Numbered from the stretch's first letter, positions 8,254 to 17,072 are shown. The stretch: DNA of 36,759 nucleotides from Vallitaleaceae bacterium (GCA_028277605.1 JANQFZ010000060.1:1-36759), one strand, 5' to 3'. Notes: generated from the sequence alone by a model not told the origin. A program made the numbers and translations.

Positions 8254-9327
8254 TTACTCAAATTTTAAATCTAATTCATCACCTATATTTTCATCTATTT
8301 CTTCATTTTCCTTCTCTTGTACAGGTTTCTTTAATAGGTTAACCATAAGAGCAGTGACTACAGAACCCACAATAATAGCAATGATGTATTGTAATTTCCC
8401 TGTTACTGCTGGTAATACAATAAGACCAGACCAAGCTATCATGTTCTGAACACCTAATAATCCTGCTGTCGCGCAACCTGCCGCAGCACCTACCATTATG
8501 GATGGAATAACTCTTAATGGATCTCCTGCCGCAAAAGGAATTGCACCTTCTGTAATGCCAACCAGCCCCATTAAGAATGACGCTTTACCTGCTTCTTTTT
8601 CTGAAACTGTATATTTCTTAGGTGCTAATAAGGTTGCAAGACCCATACCTATAGGTGGGCAGCAAACGCCAACTGCATTAATACCAGCTATGTTATAAAG
8701 TCCTTCTGAAACAGCCATAATAGTAAAGGCAAAAGCAACTTTATTAACAGGTCCGCCCATGTCAAATGCATTCATAAGTCCCATAATAATTGCTAATATA
8801 ACGATACTACCACTTTGTAAGCCTTGTAACCATTCAGTTAATCCTATCGTGATAGAAGCAATAGGTGCTCCGATAACCCACTGCATTAGACCAGCTGTTA
8901 TAAATGTACCTATAATAGGAATTACAAATATAGGCATAATGGATCGAAATACTGCTGGAACCTTTATCTTTTTTAAATAGAAAACAACAACACCACCAAG
9001 TATACCTGCAATAACTGCTCCTAAAAATCCAGCACCCAATTCATTAGCAACGAATGCTCCAATTGCAGCTGGTGCAATTCCTGGTCTTTCTGCAATAGAA
9101 AAAGCAATAAAGCCTGCTAAAATTGGTACCATTAGTTCAAATCCCTTAACCCCTATCATAAATAGGTCAAAAAGCCATGTACCTTCTGGTGGCACTCCAG
9201 CCTGACCATAAAACACAACAGATAATGCTAATAGAATACCCCCTGCAACTACAAATGGTATCATATAGGATACCCCTGTCATTAAATGCTGTCTCGTATC
9301 TTTAAAGATTGCTTTTAAATCATTCAT
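8254..9327 (-). CDS. PTS fructose-family EIIC membrane component
   Basis: Membrane channel of a PTS that imports and phosphorylates a sugar. The 357-residue protein starts with the typical cytoplasmic lead-in HLMTGVSYMIPFVVAGG and has about eight to ten hydrophobic segments. Family motifs include ERPGIAPAAIGAF near the middle, DMGGPVNKVAF, and GITEGAIPFAAGDP, the substrate-binding loop with the conserved Glu. The last 20 residues are acidic. It is not fused to EIIB or EIIA; size and arrangement resemble E. coli FrwC. It is encoded 99 bases after the EIIA gene and 29 before EIIB. AGGAGG stands ahead of the ATG at 9327. Confidence 0.92.
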   Translation of the reverse strand: MNDLKAIFKDTRQHLMTGVSYMIPFVVAGGILLALSVVFYGQAGVPPEGTWLFDLFMIGVKGFELMVPILAGFIAFSIAERPGIAPAAIGAFVANELGAGFLGAVIAGILGGVVVFYLKKIKVPAVFRSIMPIFVIPIIGTFITAGLMQWVIGAPIASITIGLTEWLQGLQSGSIVILAIIMGLMNAFDMGGPVNKVAFAFTIMAVSEGLYNIAGINAVGVCCPPIGMGLATLLAPKKYTVSEKEAGKASFLMGLVGITEGAIPFAAGDPLRVIPSIMVGAAAGCATAGLLGVQNMIAWSGLIVLPAVTGKLQYIIAIIVGSVVTALMVNLLKKPVQEKENEEIDENIGDELDLKFE

Positions 9328-9426
9328 TCCTTTACCTCCTCTTATTTTTAAAGATAATACATAAAACCTAGTTCTTACCTTTCTAATACAAGAATTATGT
9401 AACCATTAGAACAATACAATCTTAAT

Positions 9427-9864
9427 TTATAGCGCTAAAACTTCTAATACTTCTTCAACAGTATTTGCTGCTTGAAGCTCTTGTCTAAACTCATCTCTCA
9501 TAATCTTTCTGGATAGTTGAGCTAATATTTTTAGATGCTGATCGCCAGCCTCTTGTTCAGATACTCCTATGAGAAAAATATACTTGGCTTTTTCTTCATC
9601 ACTCCATTGTATTTCATTTCTTAATCTTGCAAAAGCAACTGAAGCTTTTTTGACTGCATCACATTTCCCATGAGGAATCGCAAAGTTAAATCCTAAGCTT
9701 GTCGGAAATGTCGTTTCTCTTTCTTCAACCTTTGCGACAAATTCTTCATAATTCTCAAGTCTCTCTTCACTTTGTAAGATACGTGCCAGCTTTTCTATGA
9801 CTTCATGTTTGTTTTCAATTTCTAAATCTAATAGAACCATTTTTTCTGTCATTAAACTATTCAC
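9427..9864 (-). CDS. PTS fructose-family EIIA component
   Basis: Soluble phosphocarrier accepting phosphate from HPr and giving it to EIIB. The fold is that of fructose/mannitol EIIA and PtsN, with the phospho-histidine in FNFAIPHGKCDAV. Two tandem GTG codons (9867 and 9864) lie five and eight bases after GGAGG; one of them is the likely start, giving about 145 residues. An ATG at 9879 lies upstream of that site and is not favoured. The chosen start overlaps the last codons of the PRD regulator, so the two genes should be translationally coupled. Confidence 0.88.
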   Translation of the reverse strand: MNSLMTEKMVLLDLEIENKHEVIEKLARILQSEERLENYEEFVAKVEERETTFPTSLGFNFAIPHGKCDAVKKASVAFARLRNEIQWSDEEKAKYIFLIGVSEQEAGDQHLKILAQLSRKIMRDEFRQELQAANTVEEVLEVLAL

Positions 9865-11863
9865 CACAATTACCTCCATTCAAAAATATATCAATGATTT
9901 CTGATTTGTCATCTGTTTGCATAATTTTATCAATTAAAGTTGCATTGTCTAGCAAGGCATAAATGGTCTTAAAAAACGTCTTAGTAACATGGATGTCTTT
10001 AAACTTTAAGGCTAGTATTATCATTAATCTTAATTGGTTATCATTCCATGTTATAGGGTGTTTAAGCTTAATAATACATATTTTAGATTTTATGACATAC
10101 GCCTCAGTTGCATGAGGAATGGCTATACCTTTTCCTATCTCTGTGGATGCCTTCTCCTCTCTTTCTAAAACATTTTCACAAAATCCAGGCCTTACATAGC
10201 CTTTTTCCTCCATGAGCTTTCCATAGTAATTAATGATTTCAATAAAATCTTTTTTATCTTCCTCTATAAAGCATAACGCTTCGTCTATTACATCACATAT
10301 GCAGCTTTTACTTGTATTCTTTTTGAAGGTCTTCTTTTCACAGCTATTGATTTGAAGTTTTCCAAGCATACTTTTTATCTTAATTACATCTGTTGCGTCA
10401 AGAAGCGTACTGATATAAACAGCCTTAGGACTATCAATAACTCCTGCTATTGTTGAAATAATTAAATCCGCCTTTTGGATAATATTTTTATTCAAGTAGT
10501 TTAAAGGCAGGATTTCAATGATATCCAGCTCATGAAAAAGGTTATTTATCTTTGTCGCAATCAATTGTGATGTTCCTATACCACTGGAACAAACAATTAC
10601 GGTCTTTACTTTATGATTCAATCGCCCTACCCCTACAGCAAGATGCATGGCAATATATCCAACCTCATCTTCACTAATAGAGACACCTATTTTCTTTTCA
10701 AATATACTACTGCACGCCCAAGCAGCACCAAAAATACTCGTATATTCATTTTTAATGGTCTGAAGAATTGGATTTCTTAGTTTTAGACCATGCTGTAAGC
10801 GTATAATAGTAGGTCTTAGATGAATGACTAAAGCTATGAGTAATTTTTTATCATTACTTAAATCAATACCTAATATATCACCTGCAAGACTAATAATTTC
10901 TTTTGCAATACTGATATACTCTCTATTTTGGACATCTAATAATATATCATAGCTATTCGTGTCAATATCTTCTTGTATCTTGGCGCCTAACATGTGGAGA
11001 GAAATATAACCGATCTCATCCTCTGAAAAATCCAAATGAAAAGCTTCGCTTAATTGATCAACAACCCAAGTGGCCACTTCAAATTCATATTTAGCTCTTA
11101 AGCTTTCAAAATGCTCTTTTGTCAGCTTGATCTCCTTTTCATGCTTCGTTCTTTCAATGACAATAGCAATATGCGTGATTAAATTAATAAAGGCTTGATC
11201 AGTAAAGTAATAACCCAGTTTTCTTTCAGCCTGCTGAATGATTTCTTGGATTTTAAACAGTTGAATAAAAGGAAATAACTGTTTAATCTTCTTATAATTG
11301 ATGAAATCAATTCTATAATCAAGCTTCTCTAATTCTTCAACTTCATCGACTTGATTCTGCTCATGAACTTCTAGAAACAAATCCATCATAGCTCGCCTAT
11401 AATTTTTTTCATTGCCTTCAACCCACAGTCCTTGATTCTGTTTTCTTTTGAGCTGTAGTCCCCTTTTTTCTAACCAGCTTTGAATAGTAACCAGATCATG
11501 TATAATGGTGCTTTTACTACAGTATAAGTCTTCTGCAAAAAGCTGAAGCGTATAAGTATATTTATTTTTTAACAATGTTCTAAGGATATAATACCGCCTA
11601 TGTTCAGGTGAATACTTTTCTTCAACATCCTTACTGATAGATATACCCATACCTAATAATTTTCTTTCTTCTTCAGTAACATCTAAAAAAACACCAACAT
11701 TTGGCCTTATAATAAGCTTGATGGCTTTTTTTTCTAGTTCTTGTTGTAAAAGCTTTAAATAATTTCTTACCGTTTTGCCTGATCTGGATACTTTTTCAGC
11801 TAACTTAGCTACTGTTATAGGCTGATGGCTTTTAATTAAAACTAGGAAAATCTGTTTCTTCAC
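9857..11863 (-). CDS. PRD-containing PTS transcriptional activator, MtlR/LicR type
   Basis: Positive regulator whose activity is set by PTS phosphorylation. Domain order, numbered from GTG 11863: a first winged helix at about 1-60 (VAKLAEKVSRSGKTVRNYL), a DNA-binding Mga-like domain at about 80-150, PRD1 with His231 and His290, PRD2 with His348 and His407, an EIIB-like domain with Cys425 in VIVCSSGIGTSQ, and an EIIA domain with His584 in GIAIPHATEAY. All expected phosphorylation sites are present, so control by HPr and by the cognate EIIB/EIIA is likely. The start is uncertain: GTG 11863 follows AAAGGAAAAGAGG and begins where the family begins; a TTG at 11896 has no clear site. It overlaps the EIIA gene and heads the operon EIIA-EIIC-EIIB. 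Confidence 0.9.
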   Translation of the reverse strand: MKKQIFLVLIKSHQPITVAKLAEKVSRSGKTVRNYLKLLQQELEKKAIKLIIRPNVGVFLDVTEEERKLLGMGISISKDVEEKYSPEHRRYYILRTLLKNKYTYTLQLFAEDLYCSKSTIIHDLVTIQSWLEKRGLQLKRKQNQGLWVEGNEKNYRRAMMDLFLEVHEQNQVDEVEELEKLDYRIDFINYKKIKQLFPFIQLFKIQEIIQQAERKLGYYFTDQAFINLITHIAIVIERTKHEKEIKLTKEHFESLRAKYEFEVATWVVDQLSEAFHLDFSEDEIGYISLHMLGAKIQEDIDTNSYDILLDVQNREYISIAKEIISLAGDILGIDLSNDKKLLIALVIHLRPTIIRLQHGLKLRNPILQTIKNEYTSIFGAAWACSSIFEKKIGVSISEDEVGYIAMHLAVGVGRLNHKVKTVIVCSSGIGTSQLIATKINNLFHELDIIEILPLNYLNKNIIQKADLIISTIAGVIDSPKAVYISTLLDATDVIKIKSMLGKLQINSCEKKTFKKNTSKSCICDVIDEALCFIEEDKKDFIEIINYYGKLMEEKGYVRPGFCENVLEREEKASTEIGKGIAIPHATEAYVIKSKICIIKLKHPITWNDNQLRLMIILALKFKDIHVTKTFFKTIYALLDNATLIDKIMQTDDKSEIIDIFLNGGNCGE

Positions 11864-11904
11864 ATCCTCTTTTCCTTTAATTTTAATCACTCCCAATTGG
11901 TTTT

Positions 11905-11916
11905 AAAACGCGTTTT
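11905..11916. promoter_or_regulatory. Perfect palindrome upstream of the PRD regulator
   Basis: AAAACGCGTTTT is a perfect 12-bp palindrome 41 bases upstream of GTG 11863, and stands out as G+C in very AT-rich DNA. It may be an operator. It does not fit the catabolite-control cre consensus, because the central dinucleotide is GC and not CG. Confidence 0.4.
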
Positions 11917-12013
11917 ATTACTTTTGTATAATTTTAATATGATTTGAGATTGTTTCTTATTATATTTTATCATTATTCGCGCATACTTTCCATATCACAA
12001 TAGTCACTTTTAT

Positions 12014-12031
12014 TTCCACATTAATATGGAA
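12014..12031. promoter_or_regulatory. Candidate activator site, inverted repeat TTCCA...TGGAA
   Basis: TTCCACATTAATATGGAA is an 18-bp inverted repeat with one mismatched pair, 150 bases upstream of the PTS operon. A second half-like copy, TTTCCATATC, occurs at 11988-11997. Spaced partial inverted repeats upstream of the start are the usual targets of PRD activators. The remainder of the 400-base gap 11897-12284 shows no gene; I saw no clean sigma-A promoter there. Confidence 0.4.
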
Positions 12032-12284
12032 GTATCCTAATAATTTACTGATACAGCATAATTAGTAGCTTCTGCGTTATCAATAATTATGGTAAATACT
12101 TGTAAGCAGTCAATCTTAACAAAGATCATCCGTTTTTATCTTTACCAGATAGGATACAAAACAATCTTAGTAATTTCACAGTAATTACTCTTTTTATATG
12201 AAAACCTATTTTAGGAAATAGTTAAATTTGATTGGTCGAACTATCATTACCATGCCTTTAAGAATTGAAAATAGAAAAAGTAAA

Positions 12285-12316
12285 GAGTGGTGATATACTA
12301 TATAATATCAACACTC
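12285..12316 (-). terminator. Terminator overlapping the 3' end of the DeoR gene
   Basis: On the minus strand, arms GAGTG-T-TGATAT and ATATCA-C-CACTC form a stem with one mismatch and an eight-base loop, followed by a T-rich run (TTTACTTTTTC). The stem includes the last codons of the DeoR gene. It separates the regulator from the PTS operon. Confidence 0.65.
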
Positions 12317-13059
12317 ATTTCATTTAATGTGCTGTTTATTTTTTCTTCTGGAGCTTCATCAAGTATAATGCCATCAATTTCATAGAGATCTGCAAATTTA
12401 TAAGTACCATCTAAGTAAAATTTTCTTGTCTCCATAACGATATATATTTTCTTACCTACATTCATAATCATTCTCTTGGTATTGCCATCTTCAACATCGA
12501 ACGTTGTAATACTCATATCATACATATTAACACCGCAGCTCCCAACAAAAGCTTTATGAACTCGATATTTAGAGATGCTTTCAATAGCAGTAGAACCTAT
12601 AAACCCATTTAACTCTTTATGGAAGATACCACCAATGCCAATAACCTCCACATGCTCACAATTTGAAAAAGCTGATACAACATCTACCATATTAGAAATT
12701 ACTGTCAACTTTTTATTGCTCGCTGCAATTTTTTGTGCAAGTATAATATTAGTAGAGGAAATATCTAAAAATATAGTCTCTCTAGGCTGTATCATATCAA
12801 ATGCCTTTTCTGCAATTTTTCTCTTTGCCTCCAGAGAGACATTCTTTCTGTTAAACATATCATTTTTTAACAGAGTTTTTCTAAGAAGTACAGCACCTCC
12901 GTAGGTTCTCTTTAGAATTTCATGCTTCTCTAAGCTCTTTAAATCCTTTCTAATACAGTCCTCTGTTACATCGAATTTTTGACTCAATTCCTTGACAACC
13001 ACTTTCCCTGTCTCATTTAGAATTTCAATAATTTTATCTTTTCTTTCTTCTGCAAACAT
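12298..13059 (-). CDS. DeoR-family transcriptional regulator
   Basis: Probable sugar-phosphate-responsive repressor of 253 residues. The N-terminal winged helix (residues about 1-57) has the family signature ERKDKIIEILNETGKVVVKEL, VTEDCIRKDLKSLE and LKRTYGGAV. The C-terminal DeoR effector domain, related to ribose 5-phosphate isomerase, carries IFLDISSTNIILAQ, VISNMVDV, GGIFHKELNGFIG and VGSCGVN. The start is supported by AGAGGTGG seven bases before ATG. It lies upstream of the PTS operon on the same strand but has its own terminator, so it is a separate unit that may control the PTS operon, the divergent plus-strand genes, or both. Effectors of this family are usually phosphorylated sugars. 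Confidence 0.9.
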   Translation of the reverse strand: MFAEERKDKIIEILNETGKVVVKELSQKFDVTEDCIRKDLKSLEKHEILKRTYGGAVLLRKTLLKNDMFNRKNVSLEAKRKIAEKAFDMIQPRETIFLDISSTNIILAQKIAASNKKLTVISNMVDVVSAFSNCEHVEVIGIGGIFHKELNGFIGSTAIESISKYRVHKAFVGSCGVNMYDMSITTFDVEDGNTKRMIMNVGKKIYIVMETRKFYLDGTYKFADLYEIDGIILDEAPEEKINSTLNEMSVDII

Positions 13060-13420
13060 TTTATTCCACCTCTTTTAAGTACTGGGGGTTATTTGTTTTT
13101 ACTTAATTTTAACCTTATTTTGAGATTTACATTATACCATATTTAATGAATTTTTTTCATCTCAACAGCCTTCTTATTTAGATATATCTAATATTACAAC
13201 CATTTATTTTTAAACATATGACTAAATATCAGTTTTCTATCTTTGTTTATAAAACTATTGACCCACTTAATACGTGATAGTTTTTTATTTTGTTTTATAA
13301 TTCAAACTAACTATATTTGGTATCATTTATTATTATTTAAATTTATATGCACATTTTTACATTTTTTTTACTTTCTTTCATATATAATAAGTATATTCTC
13401 AAAAAAAAGGAGCTATTAAA
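13060..13420. other. Intergenic region with a terminator-like hairpin
   Basis: This 361-base AT-rich stretch separates the divergent DeoR and secreted-protein genes. It holds a hairpin with arms AAAACTAT (13251-13258) and ATAGTTTT (13277-13284) followed by a T run on the plus strand, although no plus-strand gene precedes it. TATAAT at 13383-13388 may be the -10 box of the secreted-protein gene; no well-spaced -35 box is visible. No ORF of note was seen. Confidence 0.4.
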
Positions 13421-14083
13421 ATGAAAAAAGCAGTTATATTATGTTTAGCCACATTGTTAGTTTTAACAAATATCACTATTGCAAAGGCGGCAATAAGCGC
13501 ACCAGGTGCAGTTGATTTAGGGACTGATTATTGTAATAAAGAGTTCTCTAAAGTTTTTCACCTCTATAACGATGGTCCTGGATATGAATATGTAACCATT
13601 GAAGTACAGGACTATGATTTAGGACTAAAGGTAAGCCCAACCACTCTTAAGATACCCGGTAATCAACATGCTGCAATAACTATATCTGGACATTTTCCAA
13701 GTATGAATGGTGCCTTTTGTTCAGAGTTAATCATTAAGGATGATACAGGCAGTACGAATGATAAAATAGTCGCAGTAACTGGTTGGGCTAAACCCGAAGA
13801 CTCTGGCGATAAACTACCAGCACCTAAAAATATTGTAATAATGGTGGAATTTCCTTGTCCTATCTTCGGCTGGATGAGTTGGGATGCTGTACCAAATGCT
13901 AAGAGTTATAAAGTTTATTTTCCTAAACCTCTTGATGAAACTATCATCACAAGTGATTGTAAATTGAATTTCTACCCACCCTTCCAATGGTGTTTAGACG
14001 GAAAATTTACAGTTACCGTTACAGCTATTGATAAAAATGGAAATTCAGGCAAAAAAGGAAGTTGTACATATACTTTTAATTAG
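13421..14083 (+). CDS. Secreted protein of unknown function, two beta-sandwich-like domains
   Basis: A 220-residue exported protein that I do not recognise. Residues 1-24 are a signal peptide with an AKA-A cleavage site and no lipobox. Residues about 25-125 look like an immunoglobulin-like domain of the ASPM/SPD-2/HYDIN sort (VDLG, KVFHLYNDG, YEYVTIEVQD, LKIPGNQHAAITISG). Residues about 130-220 resemble a fibronectin type III domain (LPAPKNIVI, MSWDAVPNAKSYKVYF, GKFTVTVTAIDKNGNSG). The mature part has six Cys residues, unusual for such domains in Clostridia, suggesting disulfides. No enzymatic motif or cell-wall anchor is visible. AAAGGAG precedes the ATG. It appears monocistronic and is bounded by hairpins. 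A binding or matrix role is a guess. Confidence 0.75.
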   Translation: MKKAVILCLATLLVLTNITIAKAAISAPGAVDLGTDYCNKEFSKVFHLYNDGPGYEYVTIEVQDYDLGLKVSPTTLKIPGNQHAAITISGHFPSMNGAFCSELIIKDDTGSTNDKIVAVTGWAKPEDSGDKLPAPKNIVIMVEFPCPIFGWMSWDAVPNAKSYKVYFPKPLDETIITSDCKLNFYPPFQWCLDGKFTVTVTAIDKNGNSGKKGSCTYTFN

Positions 14084-14119
14084 GCGTATTGAATCTAGAC
14101 TTAACTATTCATTATCCAT

Positions 14120-14145
14120 GGGGTAGATAATCTTTTATCTGCCCC
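14120..14145. terminator. Convergent-gene hairpin (GGGGTAGATAA stem)
   Basis: Arms GGGGTAGATAA and TTATCTGCCCC pair over 11 bp (one G-T) with a four-base loop. An outer 7-bp inverted repeat, TCTAGAC (14094-14100) and GTCTAGA (14152-14158), encloses it. It lies between the convergent secreted-protein and UPF0303 genes and may stop both transcripts, though T runs are short. Confidence 0.55.
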
Positions 14146-14176
14146 ACCTATGTCTAGAATATTTGCTTTCTTACTC

Positions 14177-14641
14177 TTATCCTAAAAACTCTTTTAAAAC
14201 CTCCACTATCATGAGATGATCGTCTAATTGTCTTGATCCAGATACTGTAATTGTCCCAACGATACCTACATTCTTAACAATAATTGGAAATGCTCCCCCA
14301 TAAGCCGCATAATCTTTTGACGAAATATGATACTTCTCCTCTATCGTCTTTCCTTCTATTTTCAGCATAGTACCAACCGCTAATGAGCTTTTATGAAATC
14401 GGTGTACCACATTATTTTTTCTTATAATCCATTGAGCATGGTCAGGCACCGATCCGTCTAACGCATAATGAAATAGTTGATGACCATTTCTTACTATATC
14501 AATCGTTATCGGTACTTTCCTTTTTTTAGCTTTCTCAATAAGCTTTAATCCTATTTCAAAAGCTGTCTCACTAGTAAACTCTGAAAATTGTAGTGTTTCT
14601 TCTTGTTCTTGTAGCGTCATTAATAGTTCTTTCTCTTCCAT
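14177..14641 (-). CDS. UPF0303 / GlcG-HbpS-like protein
   Basis: A 154-residue cytosolic protein of the UPF0303 family, related to the GlcG, HbpS and PduO C-terminal fold sometimes annotated as heme-degrading. Visible family segments are ALDGSVPDHAQWIIRKNNVV, a HKSSLAVG helix and YAAYGGAFPIIVKNVGIVGTITVSG near the C-terminus. The biochemical role is not established. The start at ATG 14641 is supported by GAGGAG nine bases upstream. It is transcribed divergently from the glycyl radical enzyme gene, sharing its 130-base intergenic region. GlcG-like domains are also found next to glycolate and diol-dehydratase genes, so a helper role in radical metabolism is possible but unproven. Confidence 0.82.
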   Translation of the reverse strand: MEEKELLMTLQEQEETLQFSEFTSETAFEIGLKLIEKAKKRKVPITIDIVRNGHQLFHYALDGSVPDHAQWIIRKNNVVHRFHKSSLAVGTMLKIEGKTIEEKYHISSKDYAAYGGAFPIIVKNVGIVGTITVSGSRQLDDHLMIVEVLKEFLG

Positions 14642-14690
14642 TACTTAGATCTCCTCTCTTAATCAAATTTAAAAAAAATCCAATTTTGTA

Positions 14691-14719
14691 TTGAAATTTT
14701 CTCATTTTAATTATACAAT
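14691..14719 (+). promoter_or_regulatory. Promoter of the glycyl radical enzyme operon
   Basis: TTGAAA (14691-14696) and TACAAT (14714-14719) are separated by exactly 17 bases. Transcription would start near 14726, giving a leader of about 45 bases that ends with GGAGG seven bases before the ATG. Confidence 0.7.
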
Positions 14720-14771
14720 AATAACAAACAATAATAAAGAATAAAAAACAATATAATGTGGAGGTATCTCA

Positions 14772-17072
14772 ATGGATTATGATAGAATTCAGTTATTGAA
14801 GCAGCAAATGTTTGATACGACAAGAGAAGTATCATTAGAAAGAGCCTTGTTATACACAGAAAACTATCAAACCACAGAAAATCAACCGACCATTATTCGG
14901 AGAGCAATGGCTACAGCTCATATATTAAGTCAGGTTAAGATTTCTATCAGGGAAGGAGAGCTTTTAGCAGGTAATCGAACCATAAAACCTAGAAGTGGTA
15001 TTATTTCTCCAGAAATGGATCCTTATTGGATTTATAATGAATTGGATACAATAGAAAACAGACCTCAAGACCCCTTTTATATCTCAGAAGAAGATAAAAA
15101 AATTTACAAGGATGTGCTTTATCCCTACTGGAAAGGAAGATCATTAAAAGACTATATTAATAATAAAATAACGCCCGAAGTTAGAGAACCAGTAGATAAA
15201 AATATTGTGAAATTGAATCAAACCGATAAAGGACAGGGACATATCATTGCAAATTTTGAAAAACTGCTTCAATCAGGGCTTCAAGCTACAGTAGATGAAA
15301 CCTCTCAATTGTATAAAAAGAATCCAGAAAACACATTTTATGATGCTTCATTAATCGTACTCAAAGCCTCACAAAACCATATCGTAAGGTATGCCAATTT
15401 AGCCATGACCCTAGCATTACAAGAAGATGATAATAAAAGAAAAGATGAGCTTTTAGAAATTGCACGGATTTCTAAGAAGATTTCTAAGCATAAGCCTAGC
15501 ACTTTTTATGAAGCATGTCAGCTATTATGGTACATGTGTGTTATTCTTCAATACGAATCCAACGCCAGTTCTTTATCATTAGGCGGCTTTGATAAATACA
15601 TGTATTCATTTTATCAGAATGATATTAAAAGAGGTGTTTCAAAAGACAATTTAAGAGAAATTTTAACGCATTTTTGGATTAAGGTTAATGATGTCGTTTT
15701 AATTAGAAGCAGCAATAGCGCCAAATATTTTGCTGGTTTTCCAACAGGCTATACAATAACCCTTGGTGGTCTTACAGAAAATGGTCGTTCAGCAGTTAAT
15801 GAATTATCCTATCTTTGCTTAGATACTTATCAGGACATTCGGCTTCCTCAACCTAATTTAGGAGTAAGACTCAATGAATTTATAGAACGTTCCTTTTTAA
15901 ATAAAACTTCTGAAACTATCAGATTAGGTACAGGGGTTCCTCAAATATTTAACGATGAAGTCATTGTCCCAGGATTTTTAAACAGAGGAGTAAGTCTAGA
16001 AGATGCCAGAGATTATTCAGTGGTTGGATGTGTTGAACTCTCTATCCCTGGAAAAACTTACGGTCTTCATGATATAGCCTTATTTAACTTATTAAAAGTA
16101 ATGGAATTAACGCTTAAGGAAAATCAGAAAGAATCTTTCATAACCTTTGATGATATCATCGTTCGAATTAAGGAAAATATTGATCGGTATGTTCAGCTTA
16201 TGATAGAGGGAAGTAATATCGTCGATGAAGGTCATCGAGCATTTGCGCCTGTACCACTGCTGTCATCTCTTATCAATCAATGCTTAGATAAGGGAAAAGA
16301 TATTACCTACGGGGGAGCTAAATACAATTTTTCAGGTGTTCAAGGTATAGGTATCGCTAATCTAAGCGACTCCCTGTATGCACTTAAGAAAATTGTTTTT
16401 GAAGAAGAAAGAATTTCTCTTGAAGAACTGGTTGACGCTATGGATAATAACTTTGAAGGGGATGTGTATGAAACACTAAGAATAAGACTCATCAATAAGT
16501 ATGATAAGTACGGCAATGATAATGATGAAGTCGATAATATGAGTTCGGATATTCTAAGATATTATGCTAAAGCCGTAGAAAAGTATCAAAACCCTAGAGG
16601 TGGTATCTTTACACCTGGCTCATATACTGTATCTGCTCATATCCCACTTGGTGAAGCGGTAGGTGCAACCCCTGATGGAAGAAAATCTAAAGAGCAACTG
16701 GCAGATGGCGGTCTCTCACCTATGGTTGGTAGAGATGGACTAGGACCTACGGCTGTACTTAAAAGTATCAGTAAACTAGATAATTACCTGACTACCAACG
16801 GAAGCTTGTTAAACATTAAATTCAATCCTAAGACACTTGAAGGACCAGAAGGTATTCAAAAGCTCTCCAATTTCCTTCTTGCTTTTATGAAACTAAAACT
16901 TCAACACATACAATTTAATGTCGTATCCGTCGATACATTACGAAAAGCTCAAGCTAACCCAAATGAGTACAAGGGATTAGTCGTGAGGGTCGCTGGCTAT
17001 AGCGCATTTTTTACTGAGCTTTGTAAGGGTATTCAAGACGATATCATAAGAAGAACGGAACATAACTTATAA
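14772..17072 (+). CDS. Glycyl radical enzyme, PflD/YbiW-like C-O lyase
   Basis: Oxygen-sensitive enzyme of 766 residues, close to the length of E. coli PflD. The thiyl-radical site is GCVELS with Cys420 and, two residues on, Glu422; this Cys-x-Glu pair marks the dehydratase/C-O lyase branch and excludes pyruvate formate-lyase, which has adjacent cysteines. The glycyl radical loop near the C-terminus is VVRVAGYSAFF with Gly742. Other conserved blocks are GGFDKYMYSFY, FAGFPTGYTITLGGLTENG and TPDGRKSKEQLADGGLSPMVGRDGLGPTA. Its activase follows at 44 bases, then a reductase, an Fsa-type aldolase and HPr. From that company the best hypothesis is ring-opening of a 1,5-anhydrohexitol 6-phosphate to 1-deoxyfructose 6-phosphate, as reported for YbiW and PflD. 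Glycerol, propanediol or another polyol phosphate remain possible until the pocket is compared. Confidence 0.88.
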   Translation: MDYDRIQLLKQQMFDTTREVSLERALLYTENYQTTENQPTIIRRAMATAHILSQVKISIREGELLAGNRTIKPRSGIISPEMDPYWIYNELDTIENRPQDPFYISEEDKKIYKDVLYPYWKGRSLKDYINNKITPEVREPVDKNIVKLNQTDKGQGHIIANFEKLLQSGLQATVDETSQLYKKNPENTFYDASLIVLKASQNHIVRYANLAMTLALQEDDNKRKDELLEIARISKKISKHKPSTFYEACQLLWYMCVILQYESNASSLSLGGFDKYMYSFYQNDIKRGVSKDNLREILTHFWIKVNDVVLIRSSNSAKYFAGFPTGYTITLGGLTENGRSAVNELSYLCLDTYQDIRLPQPNLGVRLNEFIERSFLNKTSETIRLGTGVPQIFNDEVIVPGFLNRGVSLEDARDYSVVGCVELSIPGKTYGLHDIALFNLLKVMELTLKENQKESFITFDDIIVRIKENIDRYVQLMIEGSNIVDEGHRAFAPVPLLSSLINQCLDKGKDITYGGAKYNFSGVQGIGIANLSDSLYALKKIVFEEERISLEELVDAMDNNFEGDVYETLRIRLINKYDKYGNDNDEVDNMSSDILRYYAKAVEKYQNPRGGIFTPGSYTVSAHIPLGEAVGATPDGRKSKEQLADGGLSPMVGRDGLGPTAVLKSISKLDNYLTTNGSLLNIKFNPKTLEGPEGIQKLSNFLLAFMKLKLQHIQFNVVSVDTLRKAQANPNEYKGLVVRVAGYSAFFTELCKGIQDDIIRRTEHNL

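Noticed and set aside
11905..11916. A catabolite-responsive element (cre) upstream of the PTS regulator
   Set aside because: The palindrome AAAACGCGTTTT is centred on GC, and no register gives the AANCGNT core of cre sites.
14772..17072. Annotation of the glycyl radical enzyme as pyruvate formate-lyase
   Set aside because: The active site is GCVE with a single Cys followed by Val and Glu; pyruvate formate-lyase needs two adjacent cysteines. Length and C-terminal motif alone do not distinguish them.
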